Positions 1 to 11,330 of a stretch of DNA of 64,000 nt are shown one piece after another; position 1 is the first letter of the stretch; each line of letters begins with the position of its first letter. The notes beneath the pieces were generated by a model. The model did not search any database. It worked only from the letters and a program-made list of their open reading frames with translations, and had not been told where the DNA came from. The stretch covers positions 211,155,138 to 211,219,137 of the forward strand of contig JAUPFV010000001.1 of assembly GCA_036936605.1 (NCBI GenBank). The letters run 5' to 3'. The DNA comes from Limnanthes douglasii subsp. nivea (taxonomy: Eukaryota; Streptophyta; Magnoliopsida; Brassicales; Limnanthaceae). The position numbers and the translations under genes were made by a program.

Positions 1-2431
1 GAGGGGCAAACTATCACTAGTTAATCATTCGATTATGGAGGCACCTACCCTTATAATAGACATAGTATTTCAACCAAACCTTCATCCACTACTCACTCTT
101 GTAGGCCAACATGGTCCCAAAGTGAAACTAGTTGAAGATATCGATATCAATTTATAGCGATGGGTTTAGATAATAAAGATATGTCATCTAAATAAGACAA
201 TCCACTTGTTAAGAAATCTACCGCTGATGCGATGGAAAAGGACTATTAACGTTCTTCCGATCCTAAGGCTACGAAGAAATAACAATTCTGAAATATTTTA
301 AAGAAAATTCATAGTAAACCAATATCGCCTAGATCTACTTTGAGGTAGTGGGTTGATGAAGCTGAAGTTGAAGAACGCATTAGTGTGGGATGGGAAGTCA
401 AGGTACATATGCAATCGATGGGTGATACGACACCCCCTTGAAAAACACGGGGACATCCCAAAAATAGCAGCAAAGGTAAATCTAGCCAAGTAGAGTAAGT
501 TGAATTACCTCATTCACGGTCCAAGTTTATGGGGCCTAATTTTCAAAACGTAAGTAAAACATATATGATTTCTCTTTCCAAGATCTCGTATAACTACTAC
601 TTGGATAACGAGTTTGAAGTATTTCGAGCCATATGGGGATTCCTAAAATAGGTCTTCATAATGTTATTGAAGAGCACATAGACATCAATGAATTGCGCAC
701 CAAACAATTTGTTGTCTACCATGATGTACTGAATTGAGGTAATCGGTTTCCAATTAACCCTGAGATAGTTAGGTACTTTAACCTAGTTGGTCTATTTCCA
801 TGCCAAGCTATCCCAAATTTATAGTTCACCTTGATGTCATCTATCATGGCATCTTGTCGAAGATTGAAATACTGATGAAGTAATTTACTGTTATTGTTGG
901 GCTATTAAGGAATCATCGGATCCCCTTTCTAATTTCTTAATCTAAGGGATAAGTAAAAATTTATAAGTTATTTAGTGGAAGCTGACAACATGTGGATGAT
1001 GCAATTCTTCTTTATTAGTGGATACTCATAAAATGGTAAGAAAAACTCTTTAAAGGATCATCCAAGCCGCATTCAACGAGTGTGGAAGAATACATGTAAC
1101 TTAGTGAGTCTTACTTTTAGTTTATCATTTATTTTGCCCTTCAACATTCGTAACTCATTTTATTTTCTATAGTCATATTAAAGTCTGAACAAGAACACTT
1201 GGAAGTTTCTAAATTACCTTAAAAAAACTACACCAGTGGGTCACATAGACCTGGTCCAATACCTTCCACAACTGCTACACTCCGGAAAATATAGTTTGGT
1301 GTCACCAATGGCGGATCAAGGCAGAGAAAACCTTATCCTTGAAGGAGTTCACTACCTTGCCTCATCCACCAACTATTATTGACCAAATAGAAGCTTTTGA
1401 TGGCAAATATACCTATCGAAAAGGAAACGATCTCCCAGTCATAGGGTAGAGAAATGTGATGCTAGTGGGTTGGGTTCAAAAAAAAATCACAGATTCTATG
1501 TAAGCCGATCAACCCAAAACTTCATTGTCATTAATTATTGAGGCTTCCGTTGAAGTTGGTAAGACACCCAAAGAGTCTCAGATCCTAAAGAGGAATAAAA
1601 AATTGAGTGCTTCAAAACCGCACAAGGGAACACACATAGCAACGAAAAGAAGAAGAAGAAGAAGAATAATAAAAAGAAGACGCAAAATGACTCAGAGATT
1701 GTCCCTGTCACAAATAAAGCTACACTCCGTTTGACTGAACTACATACTTCATTGCTTCCAGTAATAAAAAACAAGCTCATGAAGGTTAGAACATGATGGG
1801 TAGTGCAAATGGGTTTGATATAAGGGATCGAACAACAATTTCCAAAGCTGAATATTAATGTTGATGATGTGCATTTTCAATTAGAAACATAGGACGCTCT
1901 TTCCTACTCAGTGTTGAGCTTCGTGAAGCTTATTGCTAAATTGGAACATAAAGTAAGAGCCTAAAAAGAAAAAATTACTATCCTTAAAGAAGATTGTGAG
2001 CACCATAAGATGACCTTCAAGAGAAAAAGATGTATGATAATGATTTGGTGATTCAAATCGAGCAGGCTAACGAAGATCTTAAGTCTCAAAACGCTACTTA
2101 CGAAGGAAAGATCGATACTTTTTAGGCGTCCGGAGCGGAGGAAGTTCCAGGATAAACAAATCACGTAAACTAACTTAAGGATATGATGGAACATTTGAAC
2201 AAAATTTTGGGCAAGCAAACGATAACTACAAAGAAAACTAAAGAAGAATTAACTTCCTTTAAAATTAAACCTGTAAAAGATCAAGAAGATGTTGTTGATG
2301 CATATGCTGATAAATGCTTTAAGTCCTTACTAAAGCGAGATGCTTCGATCAATTCTAACATGGTCTTTTACCTTCATAAGAAATTCCTAAATATAAACCT
2401 TGGATCTCTTTGGTGGTTGGTACTAGAATAA
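1..2431 (+). pseudogene. Decayed ORF, candidate antisense ORF of a Tat-type gypsy element
   Basis: Plus-strand reading shows long protein-like stretches broken by stops and frameshifts. Around 1260-1470 there are Trp- and Pro-rich blocks. A Lys/Arg-rich stretch follows at 1525-1734. From about 1920 to 2430 the peptide is rich in Lys, Glu, Leu and Gln with coiled-coil-like spacing (for example 2183-2431). No catalytic motif is visible and I cannot name the family; the first part faintly resembles the plant-mobile-domain style ORFs that accompany some plant retrotransposons. It lies directly 3' of the minus-strand gypsy pol and in the opposite direction. Plant Tat-lineage elements are known to carry extra ORFs, some antisense and placed after pol, so I infer this is one. 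It could instead be an unrelated gene relic. Confidence 0.35.
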
Positions 2432-2890
2432 TTATGACCTAAGGATATGGTTTTTGCAAATAAACTACGCATTCATCATGAAACATATAATGATAGTGCC
2501 TTTGAGAGTGAAGGAGGAGGCTCCAAATATGGGAGCTCCGAGAAGAATGGAATTGAGCGGAATTAGCCCAAAGGCAATTGAGTTTATTTTTATTTCATCA
2601 GTTTCTTGTTTCACCGTCTATTTTCATAAGTCATTGGTATGGCCAATACATTTTGTTAGTAGAGAATTCAGATTTTTTTGTACAAATTATTGGCATGGCC
2701 AAGAAAGTTTACATCTATATTCGAAATTTATGAATAGATTTATTATTTTCTATTCCTCATATTTAAATAAAGTAAGTATGCATCGAACAGTTGACTCATA
2801 ATCTTCGTAATTTAAAATAATCAACTCTTTATCATACATCAAACCAATTACTTCAATTCAGGTTGTGACTCATTTGAATCCAATTAGCTT

Positions 2891-3098
2891 AACCAACTAG
2901 TGTTAGAATTGTTTAATTGTGACCGGCTAATGTTCGAACCTTTACAATTGACAAACTGGTATTGGAACCTTTTAATTATGACCAACTAATTTTGGAACCA
3001 TTTAATTATGACCAACTAGTGTTGGAACCTTTTAATTATGACAAGTTAATGTTGGAACCTTTATAATTGCTCAACTAGTGTTGGAATCTTTTAATTTT
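2891..3098. repeat. Tandem repeat, 30-bp unit, seven copies
   Basis: Seven consecutive units of about 30 bp, each like ACCAACTAGTGTTGGAACC followed by a TTTAATTATG-type end. Unit starts are near 2891, 2922, 2951, 2981, 3011, 3041 and 3071; copies differ at several positions. The array lies between the decayed plus-strand ORF and the 3' end of the minus-strand gypsy pol. Variable tandem repeats in that position are known from Tat/Ogre-type elements. Confidence 0.9.
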
Positions 3099-3299
3099 GG
3101 TAGTAAACATATGTGCATCAAAAAAATAAAATAAGACAAGAATCACAAAAGGAAAAATGGGTCATAAAATTCAAGTGATTCAGACATCTTATTAAAATAT
3201 CCTTGAGCCACCATGGTAGGAAAAAGTGTGATCGTCAAATATATAAATAAGTGAAAGAAAGAACAAGTGTTTTTATTTACAATTATTTTAGATAAAGTT

Positions 3300-4240
3300 T
3301 TAAATTCTCAATATTCCATGGATACTGAAGAGGATTGTGCTCTTGATCAACCAATCGATGAGTTCCAGGCTTAATTCTTGCAATAACCAGATATAGATAT
3401 TTCCAATTGGATGTTAACTTCCGTAGACTTTTATCTTTAGTGTGCAAAAAAACCTTTTTCAAAATTTATCCCCCACTATGAATTCTGTCATTCGGACCCG
3501 ATATGTGTACCAGTTTCTTATGAAGGTTTGATAGTGAAGAGATCTTAGTTGCGTTCTTGTTCTTTTTTCTTCAATAAAATCTAACGCAACTTTTCTAACT
3601 ATATCATTATCCTCTTCGAAATAATTAAAAAAAACAAGAGGGTAGACTCAGCTTGTGTCACTGCATTCATCTTATAAACCAATGCAAAGGGGGATTCCCG
3701 TGTTTCTATTCGGGGTGTAATACGGTAAGCTCATAATACTTCTTGCAAAAAATATGGTCATTCTCTTGTTCTCCATAGGCCCGACTAGATCAATCCCTCA
3801 TCCATCGAAAGGTAGTGCTTCCAATATTGATTCGAATGATACAACTGGTATGTGTATCGTGTTTGCAAACCGTTGACAATGATCGCATCGTCTTACTAAT
3901 TCTTTAACATTTGTGGTAAAAAAAGGCCAACATTACCCAACAAACAAAACTATTCTTGTTAAAGTCTTATAACCACAATGGGAAGATCTCTCCCCATTGT
4001 GTAATTCAGATAACATCATTTAGGATTGATCAATTCCGTGGAATCTTTATAGTATCCACTCATAGACTTCTTATACAAGATATCCCCAAGGAATATGAAA
4101 ACATGTGCTTTGATCATGAGCCTTTTCGCTAATATTCTACCAATTGGTAGCATCTCTTTACCGATAAACTCTTTAATCTCATACCTCTAATCTTTATATT
4201 TGGTGGTCGAGATTTGGAATGCTTCTTCGGTTCTTTATCT
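3300..4240 (-). pseudogene. Gypsy integrase remnant
   Basis: Minus-strand fragments match the Ty3/gypsy integrase: a CDHCQRFANTIH zinc-finger end near 3850-3900, a GWGIDLVGPMENK catalytic-Asp block near 3770-3810, and an AYRxTPRxETxESPFALVY block near 3660-3720. A basic EKRTRTQLRS block follows near 3540. Integrase would insert the cDNA into the host chromosome. Stops and frameshifts separate the blocks, so no product is expected. Similarity fades near 3300, close to the 30-bp repeat. Confidence 0.8.
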
Positions 4241-4469
4241 ATGTTAGGAGCCTGTCATTATCGACGGATACCCTTGTATCAGATTCCACGGATATCCTTC
4301 TGTATACATAATAGTAGTTAAGGAATCAACCATCAAAATTTCAGCCCGGGGAACGTGCTCGTACTTAATGTGTTTGATGAAAAATTTTCTCTCTCTCAAT
4401 GCCTTTAAGTATTTTACTAAATAACACTTTCTTGCTTCGGACTGTTCCGAGGCATGATTAATAAGCGGT

Positions 4470-5480
4470 TATGAACAATTATTAGACGGACTTCTTTAGA
4501 ACCACAAATTTATGCAAGACTTAGCTCTGCCAATGTTGCCTCGTACTATGCTTTGTTATTTGATGCTTTAAAACCAATGTGCATTGTTTAATACATTAAA
4601 TCCCTAAAGGGAGATACCATGTAAACTCTTGATCCACAACCTCATATGTTCGAACTATCCATTCACTAAGAGGTTTATCAATATCTGACGCAGGCTCTGG
4701 TCGCTCCAAGTGGAATTCAACCAGAAAATCACCAAATTTTACAATTTAAACAAATTCAATATCATAATCTCCTAACTTCACCGAATATTTAGTCATCCAA
4801 CCAGACACTTCCGATTTTTGCAACACATTTTTGAGTTGAAAATAAGTTCGAACAACAATCGAATGGTCTTCGAAATATGGCCTCATTTTCCGAGCTGCAA
4901 CTACTAGAGCCAACACTAACTTTTCCATCTTTCTTTATTTTTTCTCAACATTCCGCATGCTTTTACTTATATGATAAACAAGGTGCGAATAAACTTCAAC
5001 TTCTCTAACCAAGACGATGCTTATTGCATAATATGATACTACTAAGTATGTATATAATTTCTGTCTTATAATGGGTTTGGTTACTGTCTCCGGAGAAGAT
5101 AAATGTTTTTTAATTTTTACGAAGGCTTTGTCACACTCCGAAATCCAATCGAATTCCTTTGTGTTTCTTAAGACTTCGAAAAAGGTGCACGCCTATTTGA
5201 ATACATTGATATAAATTTGTTCAAAATAGCTAACCTTCATATGAAAGAATATATATTTTTTATGGACCTTGGAGGAGCCATTGAAATTAAGCATTCAATC
5301 GTATTGGGCCGGCTTGAATGCTTTTTTTCACTGAAAATATACCCCAAGAATTTTTCAGACTGCACCTTAAATATACACTTTTATGGATTAAATTTTAAAT
5401 TGATGGCTTTTATATTAGCAAATATTTCCTTCATATCGGATAAATGATCACCATCCCTCATACTCTTTACCAACATTTTT
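4470..5480 (-). pseudogene. pol: Gypsy RT C-terminus plus two RNase H segments
   Basis: The minus strand from about 5480 starts with MLVKSMRDGDHLSDM, the segment that normally follows the YVDD catalytic box, so fingers and palm of the RT are gone. It continues through the usual FNPxKCxF and FLGYxFS-like motifs and a PPRSIKNI segment near 5200-5340. At 4746-4928 there is an uninterrupted 60-residue RNase H piece (MEKLVLALVVAARKMRPYF, then VLQKSEVSGWMTKYSVKLGDYDIEF) typical of Ty3/gypsy RNase H. Near 4520-4580 a second RNase H motif (FKASNNKA, stop, YEATLAEL) is visible, as in the archaeal-type RNase H of Tat elements. Confidence 0.8.
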
Positions 5481-6332
5481 TAAGGTTGAGGTAGATTCTG
5501 ATTAGTGTTCTTCAAACAAGAATTGGTGACTGTTTGGGCTTGTTGCGGTTGAGAGCCTGTGATGGTATTTTGTGGAACCTGCCTCTGAAAATGGTTTAAC
5601 TTTAATCTTTTTATCTCTTATACCTTAATCTGTTTCTCAACCTATGACAACAAACCCTTGAAGGATATTACTTTTTTCCTTGTAATATTATCAAATAATT
5701 CTCTAAGAATAATCCCATCCTTAAACTAAGTTATAACCACTTGTTCGAAGCACTCTTCCAAGACATTTTTTATGCTTGACAAAACATTTAGTGTAATGTT
5801 GTAATATATCCCCAATCGATTGGCGAAACTGAACTATAATGTCTCAATTTCTCATATATATTTTTTTTCTTTCCACAAACTACCTTCTAAATAACAATTT
5901 AAAATATATGAAAATTCTTGATAGACCCTTACAAAAGCCTATTATACCGTATCAAAGCACCATATTTAAATGTTTGGGAAAATGATCTGCATAACAACTT
6001 ATCATCACTGTCATAATTCATTATAAATTTCTTGAACTGCTTGCCATGGTTATCCAGATCTTTACTCCCATCAAATGTTTCCATCTTAGAGATTTCGAAC
6101 TCGCTCGGAAAATGTCCAAAGAAAATTCTTGCAGAGAAAGAAGATTATCTTCAATTATGTCCCTGACTAGATTTGTGACCTTAATTAATTTTCAAAAATA
6201 TACTGTGTTCTAACAGTATGGAAAATGATCATTCATTTGATTGTCAACCCTATGGTTTCTCAAAACTTCATATCTTTCCCTAAATTTATGTTTTTTCTTT
6301 ACCTCTTTGTTGTCCTCGTTTCTCTAAGGAAG

Positions 6333-7110
6333 TAGGGCTATCAAACGGATATTTCGGATACGAATCTGTCTATATCCGAATCCGAAATATGAAATCACTA
6401 TTCGAATCCGAATTCGAATCCGAATTTTTTTAAAAAAATAATATATGAATCCGTATTCGACGGATATTATCCGAATACGGATAATATCCGAATCCGAATA
6501 TCCACTAAAGTTTTTAACTAATTGCATTATTGGTTAGGCTACCTTTATAGAAACCTTAGTAGAAATTCATATTCCCATTTTAAACGTGGGATAAGGTTAA
6601 AAAAAATATACTTATTTTGAAAAGCCACCATATCTTTTATAGAAAGTTTGGTAGCAATTCTTTTCCACATTTTAGATGTGGGATAAGAGTCAAAAGACTA
6701 AAAAAGATATACTTGTTAAGAAAAGCCACCATGTCTTTTATAAACAGTTTGGTAACGATTCTTTTTCCAACTTTAGATGTGAGATAAGTTATAATTTTTA
6801 AAGAAGCAATCTTCCATATTTATGGACAATTTTTTTAGTATTTTCTTTTGCTTTTTACGATGTGGGATAGCTAAAAAATATGTTTAAATAAAAAAAATCA
6901 TATATATATATATATATATATTTATACAATTTCGGATATCGGATATTTCGAATACGGATATGTCTATATCCATATCCGCTATTTTCGGATACGAATTCAG
7001 ATACAAATATTATCCGTTTTCTTTCGAATACAGATATTATCCTTTTTTTGGATTCGATATCGAATATTTCGATCGGATATCGGATTTTTCGGATTTTTTT
7101 GACAGCCCTA
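6333..7110. mobile_element. hAT-like MITE with 8-bp target duplication
   Basis: Both ends carry the inverted repeat TAGGGCT(A/G)TCAAA, and the element is flanked by a perfect 8-bp direct repeat TAAGGAAG (6325-6332 and 7111-7118). Eight-base duplications and TAGGG-type ends fit the hAT superfamily. The two subterminal regions are dense in variants of GGATATCCGAATCCG. There is no transposase frame, so it is non-autonomous. It inserted into the gypsy gag remnant. An AT run lies at 6900-6921. Confidence 0.88.
6545..6870. repeat. Three to four degenerate ~95-103 bp tandem units inside the hAT MITE
   Basis: The phrase (A/G)TGTG(G/A)GATAAG recurs near 6584, 6674 and 6777, with a weaker copy near 6857. 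Each is preceded by a 'ttttatagaaa..ttggtagcaattctt' type stretch and an AAAGCCACCAT block. This makes the core of the MITE a small decayed tandem array. Confidence 0.65.
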
Positions 7111-7599
7111 TAAGGAAGTATGTTATTTTATCGACCTCTGATGTTGATTGGGATGTTTCTTCATATAGTTCTTATCACCATGATTTGTTCTCTTTTTCGA
7201 TGTTGATCGCTATTCGGAGAGGATGAAGATTCCTCGGACTCAGAAACAGAATATTTTTGCTAGAATTTGAAGGAGTATAACGATTCTTGGTCTTACGCTT
7301 CCTCTTCGATTTTTGGTGGATTTTATGTGATCGGCCTCTTCGATAAATATGGATTATCATGAGCACCTGAGTCTAAAGCTTCTTCATTGGAGCCAGTTGT
7401 CCTTAGAGTTTTTGGACTTCCAATGGGATTTTATCCTAAGGAGTTATTGCTTCTTTTTGGCATCTTAATGCCTCGATCTTCTCTCGTAACTGGTCATGCT
7501 CTTCTTGCATGAGCAATCATTCATGTTTTTCGTCAGTCATATGCGGTATTTGACGAGACCTTCCTCCTATCACAACTCTCCTTGTCATATGGGCACGAC

Positions 7600-8461
7600 C
7601 CACCTGTATTAGAAAGTTTATACTTCGGTATCTTCCAAAGACAAATTCAGACACCTAAGGTTTTCAATATCTTTATCCGGGTACTTTTGTGGGCTTCGGT
7701 TGGGGTTGGCACTAATCACGTCAAATATTTCATATGGAACTTGAGTAATAAATAAAGAAATAATTGATTTTTGGGTGAATTATGGAGAGGGAATTGAGCT
7801 GCTTAATAACGTTTCACATAGAGACACTTTAACATATTAGGTAGGAATTATAACATTTCTCGAGATATTATTAAATACTCTGAAGGCTTATTTATAAGAA
7901 ATGGGCCAATAGGCCTAATAGGTTTATATGTTCCATGGGCCTAATGAGTTTATATGGGCCATTAGCTCATTTTGATAACCCAAACTCATTCTACCGAAAT
8001 CTCATTATTATGTAAAATATTTATAATTATTACACTCTTTTACACCATAATATATAAAATAACTTAAGTTCAATAACCTATTTATCTGATTTGTCCTTCT
8101 AGAAAATTTGGTAATTATCAATACCGTATTATTATATTTTTCTTTTGGAAAAATAAGTACAAATTCTTTAATGTTTTAAAAATGATGACGTTCATACTCT
8201 AACAAACGAGAATAAAGATAAATCTGAGATAAAAATATAGTCTTCAACACCTTCCATGCTATGACATTACTTTGTCCTATGATAAGACTAAGATCTCTTA
8301 GCACATGCTTTCGGCATAAAGACTTATTTTTCCAAAGTTAAGATGAGATCTTTCAACACCCTCTTATAATGCTCTGACATAAATTTACTCATGGTACGAC
8401 CTTAATTTATTCATGCTACGACCTTCGACAATGAGTATCATTACTCCAAATTTAAAGCTCT
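7600..8461. other. AT-rich stretch, no gene seen
   Basis: Upstream of the gypsy gag. It could include the old leader or LTR, since phrases such as AAATGGGCCAATAGGCC recur locally (7900-7960), but no matching LTR partner was seen. No reading frame or RNA gene can be supported. Confidence 0.5.
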
Positions 8462-8680
8462 ATTAACAACTATATTAATAATCTCTTAAAGTGTTAATGG
8501 TGTCGAAGCAAAAGTATTAGAAACTACAAACTAATAATATGGAGAGTAATAGCTCATATATATATATATAGATTAACAACTATATTAATAATCTCTTAAA
8601 GTGTTAATGGTGTCGAAGCAAAAGTATTAGAAACTACAAACTAATAATATGGAGAGTAATAGCTAATATATATATATATA
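8462..8680. repeat. Direct tandem duplication, 110-bp unit
   Basis: The block beginning ATTAACAACTATATTAATAA at 8462 is repeated nearly perfectly from 8572, ending in GGAGAGTAATAGCT(C/A)ATA followed by an AT run in each copy. The near identity points to a recent slippage or unequal-exchange event. Confidence 0.92.
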
Positions 8681-8687
8681 TATATAG

Positions 8688-8770
<83 letters not shown>
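8660..8770. repeat. (AT)n microsatellite
   Basis: About 110 bp of nearly pure alternating AT with one TAGCTA interruption near 8685. It directly follows the second unit of the 110-bp duplication, whose first copy ends in a much shorter AT run. Confidence 0.95.
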
Positions 8771-8772
<2 letters not shown>

Positions 8773-9439
8773 CATACGAGAGGTACATCATTCATTCTTA
8801 TTTTGACTTCACATATCAAAATGGAAAATACAAAAAGTACAACTCAACGAACCAATAATTAAAGTCAGAGATTCTCTTTCTCTGGTCATTCATTCATCAT
8901 TCCCCAAGAACTATGGGGGCTACTCAACATGTCAAGACCAAAATTAAAAATTTATTTCGTCAACATTGATAGTCCTTTCTACATGGCGGTGTGGCATACT
9001 ACCATTTTTTTAAAACCGTTTTTAGATTGTATGTTTTAAAAAAAGTATTATTTTTTATTTTTTTAGATCTATAAATAAATATTTTGTTTGTATGATTTGG
9101 ACACGAAATTTGTTTACTTTATTTTACTAAAAACTCATTATGAGTAACAATTTCTCAATAATAATAATTTAATACTAATAATAATACAATTATATGTTAT
9201 TTTTTACATCTATAAATAGAGACTTGCTTCATACCGGAAGAAAATGAATTCTATAGTAGGAATATAAGGATGATGTAAAAAAATATTGTATGATACATGG
9301 CAGATAGCTGAAAAACACATGTTGTGCGTAAAGTTTCTTTAGTTTTTTGTTAGATATTTAATCTAATGTGTCACATATGTGATACATTTTTTTAAACAAA
9401 AACTTATGTTATATTTAATTTTAGAGATTTAATCTAATG

Positions 9440-9479
<40 letters not shown>

Positions 9480-9568
9480 CTAAAATATAAATATAGTATT
9501 CACCTAATGAATTTTTATGTTTTTTTATAAATAAAAATTATATTATACTTTTATATCTTACAAAATGA
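8771..9568. other. AT-rich stretch, no gene seen
   Basis: Contains a (TA)n run at 9444-9477 and short direct repeats (TTTAATCTAATGT near 9356 and 9427). No coding sequence, RNA gene or element ends could be recognised. Confidence 0.5.
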
Positions 9569-9578
9569 TAACTATGTC

Positions 9579-10004
9579 GGCATTGAACAGTAAATCGTCC
9601 CTCGACTATCGCGTTTGGTGGCAGATAGTCCTTTGACTTTCAAATGTCCGTTGACAGTCCCTGGACTATCGCGTTTGGATAAAGTTAGTCCACCAGATCC
9701 TCTAATCCATGAGAGGCTGCCACCTGTCACCATAGTCCCCAGATTTTTGTATCACCACTAGTCCCTTGAGTTTAGGTCAAACCCAAAATGTAGAAAATTA
9801 CGGAAAACTAAACTCAAGGGACTAGTGGTGATACAAAAATCTGGGGACTATGGTGACACGTGGCAGCCTCTCATGGATCAGAGGATATGGTGGACTAACT
9901 TTATCCAAACGCGATAGTCCAGGGACTGTCAACGGACATTTGAAAGTCAAGGGACTATTTGCCACCAAACGTGATAGTCGAGGGACGATGTTCTGTTCAA
10001 AGCC
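9579..10004. mobile_element. Mutator-type hairpin MITE, copy 1
   Basis: A 426-bp element with very long inverted arms, each close to 200 nt, around a short unpaired centre near 9775-9805. The ends read GGCATTGAACAG and CTGTTCAAAGCC. A perfect 10-bp direct repeat TAACTATGTC flanks it (9569-9578 and 10005-10014), the duplication length expected of Mutator-like elements. Subterminal phrases such as GTCC(C)T(C/G)GACTATCGCGTTTGG occur twice per arm. No transposase is encoded. A transcript across it would fold into one long hairpin. Confidence 0.9.
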
Positions 10005-10014
10005 TAACTATGTC

Positions 10015-11330
10015 TATTTTTAACATTACACAAAATCTTTTGTATTATAAAATTTTATATTTCAAATTTATAACACAAAAATAAACCTAAATAGTTATAT
10101 GGCGATTTTTATAATTGGAGATTATATTTGGTTTTTAGTCTATATACAGAGAGAGGGAGGAAAAGTGATATAAGAACCGAAGTTACTGATGTTTTTATTA
10201 TTGTCATGCGTTTCATTCCTGGCATTCACAATTTAACTCAATAAAGACTTTTCAACCAAATTTATTATCCATTTTCTTTTCACACGTACTTGGAGAAATA
10301 CAAATTTGTTCAAATAATATTGCTTATGTTTTTATTAGATAGATTTCAATTCCCAAGTAAATCGAACTTCTTTTAGAACTTTTTTTTGATGAATTCCCTA
10401 TCAAATATTTCTCATAAATACGTATGATTTTAATTATTTCCTAATTAATTGCAAGTTTAACTATAAAATTTCGATCAATAATTCAAAAATTAGTATCCAT
10501 TGATATGATTTTCAAAACTATAAATAAAACGTATAATTATATTTATTATAAACTTTTATTTAACATACGATATAATAAACCCAACTACACAATTAATTTT
10601 TTGTAATAATTATTTAACAAAAATATATAAAAAAATAATAATAAAACAATTAAATCTCTACATTAATAGCCGAGAATCTTCACAGTAAATAAGGAATTAA
10701 CATATTTCTAACATATATGGCATTGAAAAGTAACACGGTGTATGGCTGGTCTCCTAATTATAAATATAATATTTATTTTAAAAAAATTGTGTATTAATGA
10801 TAATTTTTTTAATTGTGATTATTAAACAATAAGCTGAAAAATCGTTTTTTTAATTATATTTTAAGTAGTTTTTTTATTGTGATATTTTCGTTTTGTTCTT
10901 TTAGGAAATCATTGACTTAATATTATTTTATAATATGTTTGTGGAATAAATTATTATATCAAATAAAAGATATTAACCGTGTATTGATAATGATATTAAT
11001 AAAAATTGAAGAGAGCTTTCATCAAATCAATTTTATGATTAGAACTATAATCTTGTTTAGGTATTTTGTGGCAAACCATGGTTCCCGCTCAGGATAGGAT
11101 AATATAGAATTTTAATGCAATTTTTTTTTCAATTCATTCAATATAAAGTCTAACGCAATAAAAAATCATTTTTTGTTTTAGTCTCATTTATGGTTCTAAT
11201 GATGCTTATGAGATATTTTCTTTTTTTTACTAATCTTGAAGCTATTAGCGCAAAAATTAGGGTATTCTCTAAGTCACCCTAAGAAATTTCAATGTCATTC
11301 GTAAGTTGGAGGAGCGCATTTGTTTCTAAG
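10015..11330. other. AT-rich stretch, no gene seen
   Basis: Very AT-rich sequence with poly-A and poly-T runs. No frame, RNA gene or transposon end could be supported. Confidence 0.5.

Larger units (their letters stand above)
3300..7600 (-). mobile_element. Ty3/gypsy retrotransposon remnant, Tat-like
   Basis: Reading the minus strand gives, in order, gag, the C-terminal part of reverse transcriptase, RNase H, a second RNase H-like segment and integrase, all riddled with stops. The extra RNase H segment with the NNxAxYEA motif after the RT/RNase H is the mark of the Tat lineage. I did not find a convincing pair of LTRs: 7600-8460 and 2440-2890 show no obvious similarity by eye. The gag is interrupted by a hAT-like MITE at 6333-7110. 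The protease and N-terminal RT are missing. The element is old and inactive. Confidence 0.8.
5480..7600 (-). pseudogene. gag: Gypsy gag remnant
   Basis: The minus strand opens near 7590 with Met-Thr-Arg-Arg-Val and a Glu/Gln-rich, coiled-coil-like stretch (7400-7560). A Lys/Arg-rich part follows at 7175-7366. After the MITE, the retrotrans_gag core appears near 5690-6110: a METFDGSKDLDNH-like block, then a DDKLLCRSFSQTFK-like block matching the usual capsid pattern of substrate range, surface and length. It should encode the capsid polyprotein. Many stops and frameshifts are present. The end near 5480 joins abruptly to RT sequence, which indicates a deletion rather than a normal gag-protease boundary. 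Confidence 0.7.

Noticed and set aside
1525..1780. Separate small basic or Phe-rich proteins on both strands
   Set aside because: They come from a purine-rich (GAA/AAG) tract inside the larger decayed plus-strand ORF; no domain or proper start.
7600..8460. 5' LTR of the Tat-like gypsy element
   Set aside because: The position is right, but no matching sequence was seen at the other end, so the call cannot be supported.
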